DNA of 64,000 bases from Streptomyces sp. HNM0574 (GTDB lineage: Bacteria; Actinomycetota; Actinomycetes; Streptomycetales; Streptomycetaceae): positions 1 to 64,000 of the forward strand of contig NZ_JAASAH010000005.1 of assembly GCF_012726235.1 (NCBI RefSeq), in the 5' to 3' direction. Below the pieces are notes generated by a model that was not told the DNA's origin, did not search any database, and saw only the letters and a program-made list of their open reading frames with translations. The position numbers were made by a program, and so were the translations under genes. Position 1 is the first letter of the stretch, and each line of letters begins with the position of its first letter. Shown in pieces: positions 59,069-64,000 of the stretch.

Positions 59069-60821
59069 TCCGCTCCTCCACGACGAGCGAGCCGTGCCCC
59101 GCGTCGTAGCGGTACACCTCGTGCGGGGCGCCGCGCGACTCCAGCCGCTCGACGTAGTTCTCCACCTGACGGATCGGGCAGCGCGGGTCGTTGACGCCCG
59201 CCGAGATGTAGACCGGGGCGCGCACCTCGTCCACGTACGTCAGCGGTGACGAGGCGGCGAAGCGCTCCGGGACCTCCTCCGGGGTGCCGCCGAGCAGCGT
59301 GCGGTCCAGCGCCTTCAGCGCCTCCATCTCGTCGTGGTACGCCGTGACGTAGTCCGCGACCGGGACGGCGGCCAGGCCGAGCGCCCAGGCCTCCGGCTGG
59401 GTGCCGAGGCCGAGCAGCGTCAGGTACCCGCCCCAGGAGCCGCCGGCCAGCACCAGGCGCTCCGGGTCGGCGAGCCCGGAGGCGACGACGCGCTCGCGCA
59501 CGGCGGCGATGTCCTCCAGCTCGATCAGGCCGACGCGGTGCTTGAGCGCGTCCGTCCAGTCCCGCCCGTAGCCCGTCGAGCCGCGGTAGTTGACGCGGAC
59601 GACGGCGAAGCCGTGGTCGACCCAGGCGGCGGGCTGGCCCGCGAAGGAGTCGCTGTCGTGGTGCGTCGGACCGCCGTGCACCTCGAACACCGTCGGGAAC
59701 GGGCCCTCGCCCGCCGGCTTCTGCACCAGCGCGTGCACCGTGCCGCCGGGACCCTCGACCCACAGGTCCTCGACGGGCACCGTCTCCGGGGCCTTCAGGC
59801 CGGGCGGGTCGAGCACGACGGCGCCGGGCGCCTTGGTGGTGCGCACCTGCGGCGGCTGCGCGGCCGAGGACCACAGGTACTCGACGGAGCCGTCGGGGCG
59901 CGCCGTCGCGCCGGAGACGGAGCCCGCCGGGGTCTCGACCGGGGTCAGCTCGCCGGAGGCGATGTCGTACCGCCACAGGTCGCTGCGCGCGCGGTGGCTG
60001 TGCGCGACGAGCAGCGCGCTCGCGTCCGGCACCCACTCGGCGCTGATGTCGCCGGGCAGGTCGATGGCCAGCTCGCGGGTGGTGCCCGCGACCGGGTCCC
60101 AGATCATCGGCTCCCAGCGGCCGCGGCGCTGGTGGCCGACGAGCAGCCGGCTGTCCCCGTCGACGGGCGCGAACCCGAGGACGGCGAGGCCGAGTTCGAC
60201 GGTGCCGCCCTCGGTGTCGTCGAGCTCGGCGACGGTCTTGCCGTCCGTCGTCACGACGCGCAGCGCGGAGTGCATGGCGTCGCCGTGCTCGGTGTGGTCG
60301 ACGGCGATCAGCGTGCTGTCGTGCGAGAGGTCACCGACCCCGGCCGACTCGCGGTGCCGGTAGATCTCCACGGGCTCCTCGGGCCTGCCGCGGTGCACGA
60401 CGTGCAGGGTGGAGCCGTCCTCGTCGGTGGAGCGGCCGATCACGGTCGTGCCGTCGCGGCCGACGGCCAGGCCCGCCGGGTAGGAGGCGGCCAGCCCGGG
60501 GACGGCGGGCTCGTCCTCGCCGCCGCCGAACGGCTGGCGCATCCAGACGCCGAACTCGTCGCCGTCGGTGTCCGAGAACCACCAGATCCACTCGCCGTCC
60601 GGGCTCAGCATGCCGTCCGTCGTGCCGTTGGGACGGTCGGTCACCTGGCGCTGCTCGCCGGTGGCGCGGTCCCAGGCGTACAGCTCGAAGGTGCCGGTGG
60701 CGTTGGAGATGAACAGGGAGCGGTCCGGGGCGTCCTCGGCCCACTCCGGCAGGGAGACGCGCGGCGCCCGGAAGCGCTTCTCCCAGTCGGGCATGGAATC
60801 GGTGTTCTCCGTGGTGGTCAT
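59004..60821 (-). CDS. S9-family prolyl oligopeptidase-like serine peptidase
   Basis: A protein of 605 residues without a signal peptide. A WD/beta-propeller region occupies about 30-350 (DGMLSPDGEWIWWFSDTDGDEFGVW and similar blades). The alpha/beta-hydrolase part has the nucleophile elbow GGSWGGY, the Asp in SAGVNDPRCP and the His in YDAGHGS. Family members cleave short peptides or acylated residues in the cytoplasm; the propeller filters large substrates. The start at ATG 60821 is well placed before the conserved region. The end overlaps the SURF1 gene on the opposite strand. Confidence 0.9.
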   Translation of the reverse strand: MTTTENTDSMPDWEKRFRAPRVSLPEWAEDAPDRSLFISNATGTFELYAWDRATGEQRQVTDRPNGTTDGMLSPDGEWIWWFSDTDGDEFGVWMRQPFGGGEDEPAVPGLAASYPAGLAVGRDGTTVIGRSTDEDGSTLHVVHRGRPEEPVEIYRHRESAGVGDLSHDSTLIAVDHTEHGDAMHSALRVVTTDGKTVAELDDTEGGTVELGLAVLGFAPVDGDSRLLVGHQRRGRWEPMIWDPVAGTTRELAIDLPGDISAEWVPDASALLVAHSHRARSDLWRYDIASGELTPVETPAGSVSGATARPDGSVEYLWSSAAQPPQVRTTKAPGAVVLDPPGLKAPETVPVEDLWVEGPGGTVHALVQKPAGEGPFPTVFEVHGGPTHHDSDSFAGQPAAWVDHGFAVVRVNYRGSTGYGRDWTDALKHRVGLIELEDIAAVRERVVASGLADPERLVLAGGSWGGYLTLLGLGTQPEAWALGLAAVPVADYVTAYHDEMEALKALDRTLLGGTPEEVPERFAASSPLTYVDEVRAPVYISAGVNDPRCPIRQVENYVERLESRGAPHEVYRYDAGHGSLVVEERIKQLRLEIDFALRHLPGGAAR

Positions 60822-60987
60822 GCGCCCATTCTGCGGTGCGGAGCGCCGCGGTGACGAAGAGCCGGTGAGAGTCCGGGGAAGCGGGCACCGGGGCCGGGGC
60901 AGGTGCGTACCGTCCGTGTTCGACGGGCGGGAGCGCGGTATGAAACGGTGGATTCTCCGCGATCAGCACTCGTAGAGAGGAGACGGC

Positions 60988-61065
60988 ATGTCGTCGAAGC
61001 GCCGCCGCAAGAAGAAGGCACGTCGCAAGAACGCTGCCAACCACGGCAGCAAGCCCCAGTCCTGA
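60988..61065 (+). CDS. Ribosomal protein bL37 (very small basic protein)
   Basis: A 25-residue product: MSSKRRRKKKARRKNAANHG then SKPQS. The pattern of a Lys/Arg run followed by ANHG and a final (K/R)P matches mycobacterial bL37 from memory, a tiny 50S protein found in actinobacteria. GAGAGGAGA lies 5 bases before the ATG, and a strong terminator follows, so this is a real gene despite its size. It would bind 23S rRNA. Confidence 0.8.
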   Translation: MSSKRRRKKKARRKNAANHGSKPQS

Positions 61066-61093
61066 GCGCACCGCCAGGTCGGGACCCTACCGG

Positions 61094-61150
61094 AGGGCTC
61101 CCCGTGTGCCGCAGGCGCGCCGCAGCGCGCGGGCACGCGGGGAGCCCTTC
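61094..61150 (+). terminator. Terminator after the bL37 gene
   Basis: AGGGCTCCCCG (61094-61104) pairs with CGGGGAGCCCT (61138-61148), with additional GC-rich pairing inside, then TTC. Confidence 0.7.
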
Positions 61151-61195
61151 TGGTTTCCGTGCCACCGTGCCCCGCGAGACGAGGGAGGGAAGCCG

Positions 61196-61912
61196 GTGAG
61201 TGAGCGCCGGAAACGGCTGCGCCCCGTCGATCTCGCCCGCGCCGCCGGGGCCTCCACCCAGTGGGTCCGGGACTGCGAGGACAGCGGCGTCCTGCCACCC
61301 GTCCCGCGCACCGCCTCGGGCTACCGCCTCTTCGACGCCCGCCACCTCGACGCGCTGCTCACCTACCGCGCGCTCACCACGGGGTACGGGACGGCCGCCG
61401 CGCGGGAGACGATGCGCGCGGTGCAGGCCGGCGACCTGCCCCGCGCCCTCGCCCTCGTCGACGCGTCCCACGCCGCGCTGCACGAGGAGCGGCGTGCGCT
61501 GCGGGAGGCCGGGGAAGCGCTGGAGGCCGTGGCGGGGGAGCGCGCGGACAGTGACGTGCTGCCGGACGCGGACCTGCGGATCGGCGAGGTCGCCGGCTGT
61601 CTCGGCGTCCGCACCTCGGCGCTGCGCGTGTGGGAGTCCGCCGGCCTGATCGCCCCCGCCCGCCAACCCGGCACCGGATACCGGGTGTTCAGCCCCGCCG
61701 ACGTCCGCGACGCCCGGATGGTGCACCTGCTGCGCCGGAGCCACCACCGCCTGCCCCGGATCCGGCTCGTCCTCGACGGGCTCCGCGAGACCGGCAGCCG
61801 CGAGGCCCTGCGCGAGGCGCTCGTCCGCCGGGACGAGGCGCTCACCGCCCGGGCCAGGGCGATGCTGGCGGGCTCCGGCGCACTGCACCGCTACCTGAGC
61901 GGCGCGGACTGA
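61196..61912 (+). CDS. MerR-type regulator with two HTH domains
   Basis: A protein of 238 residues starting at GTG with GAGGGAGGG upstream. It holds two MerR-like winged helices: residues about 9-55 (LRPVDLARAAGASTQWVRDCEDSGVLPPVPRTASGYRLFDARHLDALLTYRAL) and about 125-190 (LRIGEVAGCLGVRTSALRVWESAGLIAPARQPGTGYRVFSPADVRDARMVHLLRRSHHRLPRIRLVL). A helical segment joins them. MerR proteins usually have one HTH and dimerise; here one chain could imitate a dimer. No ligand-binding Cys or large effector domain is present. Targets unknown. Confidence 0.85.
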   Translation: MSERRKRLRPVDLARAAGASTQWVRDCEDSGVLPPVPRTASGYRLFDARHLDALLTYRALTTGYGTAAARETMRAVQAGDLPRALALVDASHAALHEERRALREAGEALEAVAGERADSDVLPDADLRIGEVAGCLGVRTSALRVWESAGLIAPARQPGTGYRVFSPADVRDARMVHLLRRSHHRLPRIRLVLDGLRETGSREALREALVRRDEALTARARAMLAGSGALHRYLSGAD

Positions 61913-61922
61913 GGCCCGGGGC

Positions 61923-63113
61923 TCAGGTCTCCTCCCGGTCGAGCCAGGCGGCGATCTCGTCCGTGTGCTCGCCGAGCCGGGGCGGGCGGCGGTCGTAGCG
62001 GGCCGGGGTGCGGGACAGGCCGATGGGGTTGGCCACGGTGTCGACGGCCGCCCCGTCCCCGCCGGTGGCGGCGCGGGGGCCGAGCCCCAGCTCCTCGGCC
62101 AGCGCGAAGGCGCCGTCGAGACCGTTCACCGGCCCGCACGGCACCCCGAGCGGGCTCAGCACCTCGCACCATTCGGCCGCCGTGCGCCGCGCCAGCAGCG
62201 CCGTCAACTGCCCTGCCAGGGCGTCGACATGGGCGACCCGGTCCGCGTTCGTCGCGTACCGCGGGTCGTCGGCCAGCGCGGGCTCCTCCAGGCCCGCGCA
62301 CAGCGCCGCGAACTGCCGGTCGTTGCCGACGGCCAGGACCAGGGGACGGTCGGCCGCGTCGAACACCTCGTACGGCGCGATCGACGGATGCCGGTTGCCG
62401 AGGATGCCCGGCACCACGCCCGAAACCGTGTAGCCGGCCGACTGGTTGACCATGCTCGACAGCAGCGTGGAGAGCAGGTTCACCTCGACGTACTGCCCCT
62501 CGCCCGTCGCCTCCCGCTCGCGCAGCGCGGCGAGCACGCCCACCGCCGCGTGCAGCCCCGTGAGCACGTCGACGAGCGCCACTCCCGCCTTCACCGGCTC
62601 GCCCGGGGCCGGTCCTGTGACGCTCATCAGGCCGCCGACCGCCTGGAGCAGCAGGTCGTACCCGGGCAGCGCGGCGCCCTTCCCGGCCCCGAACCCGGTC
62701 ACGGAGCAGTACACGACGCCCGGGTTGGCCGCGCTGACCCGCGCGTGGTCCAGGCCGTACTTGGCCATCGTGCCGGGGCGGAAGTTCTCGATGACGACGT
62801 CGGCGCGGCGCGCCAGCTCCACCGCCCGGCGGCGGTCGGTCGCGTCCCGCAGATCGGCCGTGAAGGAGCGCTTGTTGCGGTTCACGGAGAGGAAGTAGGT
62901 GGCCTCGCCGTCGCCCGGGGCGTGCGGCGGGCCCCAGGCGCGGGTGTCGTCCCCGCCGTCCGGATGCTCCACCTTGATCACCTCGGCGCCGAGGTCGGCG
63001 AGCAGCATCGTCGCGTACGGGGCGGCCAGCACCCGGCTGAAGTCGGCGACCAGGACTCCCGACAGCGGCAGCCGCTCCGGCGCTCCCTCCGCGGGGTTCG
63101 TACTCGCGTCCAT
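61923..63113 (-). CDS. CaiB/BaiF-family (class III) CoA transferase
   Basis: A protein of 396 residues. LPLSGVLVADFSRVLAAPYATMLLADLGAEVIKVEHPDGGDDTR is the family start, FLSVNRNKRSFTADLRD and VVIENFRPGTMAKYGLDHARVSAANPGVVYCSVTGFG follow, and the catalytic-Asp region is GAALPGYDLLLQAVGGLMSVTG. These enzymes move CoA between carboxylic acids through a mixed anhydride on Asp. No acyl-CoA dehydrogenase or synthetase is adjacent, so the substrate is open. It is convergent with the MerR gene (10 bases between stops). Confidence 0.9.
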   Translation of the reverse strand: MDASTNPAEGAPERLPLSGVLVADFSRVLAAPYATMLLADLGAEVIKVEHPDGGDDTRAWGPPHAPGDGEATYFLSVNRNKRSFTADLRDATDRRRAVELARRADVVIENFRPGTMAKYGLDHARVSAANPGVVYCSVTGFGAGKGAALPGYDLLLQAVGGLMSVTGPAPGEPVKAGVALVDVLTGLHAAVGVLAALREREATGEGQYVEVNLLSTLLSSMVNQSAGYTVSGVVPGILGNRHPSIAPYEVFDAADRPLVLAVGNDRQFAALCAGLEEPALADDPRYATNADRVAHVDALAGQLTALLARRTAAEWCEVLSPLGVPCGPVNGLDGAFALAEELGLGPRAATGGDGAAVDTVANPIGLSRTPARYDRRPPRLGEHTDEIAAWLDREET

Positions 63114-63334
63114 GCTCGTGCTCCCCTTCCACCGCGCCCGTGATCAGCCCGCTCATTCTCGGCAGGCCGGCGGTCTCCCGTACAGGGCACGTGCGCGCGT
63201 CCCGGACCTACAACTCGGCGTCAACCGGGTTGCCGCCGCTCCCCGGCCGGCCGGAGCCTTGAGCGGTCCCCGGCGCGGGGCACGAAGAAGCCGAGCGGGC
63301 CGGCGGAACCGGCCTGCGAAGGGAGCACGTTCCG

Positions 63335-64000
63335 ATGCGCGTTCTGCTCACGATCATTCCGGCCGTCTCCCATCTGAAACAGGTCGTGCCCGTCGCCTGG
63401 GCCCTGCAGAGCGCGGGCCACGAGGTCAGGGTGGCCTCCAACCCGGAGATGGCCGAGGCGATCGTCGCCGCCGGGCTGCACGCGGTACCGCTGGGCGAGG
63501 AGGAGGACCTCGCCGCCATGGTCGGGGCCGCGGGCACCGACCCGCGTCTCGGGGACGTCATCGACGCCATGGACCTGGAGGCGGACGACCACGACCGCCG
63601 CATCGCCCTGCGGAACTACCTGCTGGCGCCGTTCGCGCTGCACTACCCGGCGGAGGAACCGCCGCCCGGCAGCCGCCCGTTCGTCGACGAGCTGGTGGAG
63701 TTCGCCCGCTCCTGGCGCCCCGACCTGGTGCTGTGGGACGGGCTGTGGTTCCCCGCGCCGGTGGCGGCCCGCGCCTGCGGAGCGGCGCAGGGCCGGCTGC
63801 TGTGGGGCCTGGACCACGTCGGGTGGGCCCGGCAGCGCCTCCTGGAGCGGCTGCGCCTGCCGGACAGCGGGCCCCGGGAGGACCTGATGGCCGCGATGAT
63901 GCGCCCCACCCTCCGCCGGCTCGGCGTGGACTTCGACGAGGAGCTGCTGACCGGTCAGTGGAGCATCGACCCCACCCCCTCCGGCATGCGGCTCCCCGTC
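63335..64000 (+). CDS. Glycosyltransferase of the macrolide/EryCIII-like GT1 type (partial, runs off the window)
   Basis: The first 222 residues are present without a stop codon. MRVLLTIIPAVSHLKQVVPVAWALQSAGHEVRVASNPEMAEAIVAAGLHAVPLG is the GT-B acceptor-domain start of UGT-like enzymes, and RPFVDELVEFARSWRPDLVLWDGLWFPAPVAARACGAAQGRLLWGLDHVGWARQRLLE fits those that glycosylate polyketides with the help of an activator protein. AAGGGAG lies before the ATG. The sugar-donor domain is beyond the window. It may begin a secondary-metabolite cluster. Confidence 0.8.
   Translation, partial: MRVLLTIIPAVSHLKQVVPVAWALQSAGHEVRVASNPEMAEAIVAAGLHAVPLGEEEDLAAMVGAAGTDPRLGDVIDAMDLEADDHDRRIALRNYLLAPFALHYPAEEPPPGSRPFVDELVEFARSWRPDLVLWDGLWFPAPVAARACGAAQGRLLWGLDHVGWARQRLLERLRLPDSGPREDLMAAMMRPTLRRLGVDFDEELLTGQWSIDPTPSGMRLPV

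Noticed and set aside
1..64000. CRISPR arrays
   Set aside because: No regularly spaced identical repeats of 20-40 bp were noticed, and no cas genes are present.

Overview
The window is chromosomal DNA from a Streptomyces or very close relative. The base composition is extremely GC-rich with G/C in third codon positions, many starts are GTG, and genes are often coupled through ATGA overlaps. The gene set is typical of Streptomyces: neighbouring SigN- and SigF-like sigma factors, an F420-type oxidoreductase, an Scr1-type HTH/DUF397 pair, a subtilisin-inhibitor-like protein, and an actinobacterial small SRP RNA beside dnaX.

Layout. 0-6 kb: a giant PAS/receiver protein with a degenerate kinase core, an SSI-family inhibitor, tRNA-Ser(GCT) and tRNA-Arg(ACG). 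6-12.5 kb: an LLM oxidoreductase, an orphan OmpR-type regulator with a four-repeat operator, a YceI protein, and a MarR-controlled multidrug transporter carrying extra beta-sandwich modules. 12.5-20 kb: sigN-like and sigF sigma factors, tRNA-Ser(CGA), tadA with its partner gene, upp and a LytR_C protein. 20-28.5 kb: secreted M28 peptidase, membrane acyltransferase, a BlaI/M56 peptidase operon, and a TPR plus polyprenyl synthase operon behind a large palindromic operator. 28.7-38.3 kb: HhH-GPD protein, a coupled pair of SPFH proteins, a five-gene coupled operon of unknown function (small peptide, three helical proteins, a serine hydrolase), and a FUSC transporter. 38.4-44.5 kb: methyltransferase, a LacI regulator divergent from a nitrilase-type amidase with twin operators, and thiI-cobF behind a cobalamin riboswitch. 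44.6-50.2 kb: two copies of tRNA-Ser(GGA), SRP RNA, then dnaX, ybaB, recR and a DUF5063 gene. 50.3-54.6 kb: PfpI-like protein, Xre/DUF397 pair, and an IS200/IS605-type element (intact tnpB, truncated tnpA) lying in a regulator gene that is itself truncated and followed by a Uma2 remnant. 54.7-64 kb: aspartokinase, a SigE-type sigma factor with a membrane partner, SURF1, an S9 peptidase, ribosomal protein bL37, a two-domain MerR protein, a CoA transferase, and the start of a glycosyltransferase cut by the window end.

Most of the window is conserved core genome: replication and repair (dnaX, ybaB, recR), translation (five tRNAs, tadA, thiI, bL37, SRP RNA), salvage (upp), cofactor and amino-acid synthesis (cobF, ask), and developmental sigma factors. 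The most promising uncharacterised system is the operon at 33040-36950, whose small first ORF could be a modified-peptide precursor. That function is inference only. Several regulatory circuits can be read directly from the DNA: MarR, LacI, BlaI-like and OmpR-type operators, a B12 riboswitch, and the operator before the TPR/prenyl-synthase operon.

All calls rest on reading the sequence and on recalled family features. No database search was possible.
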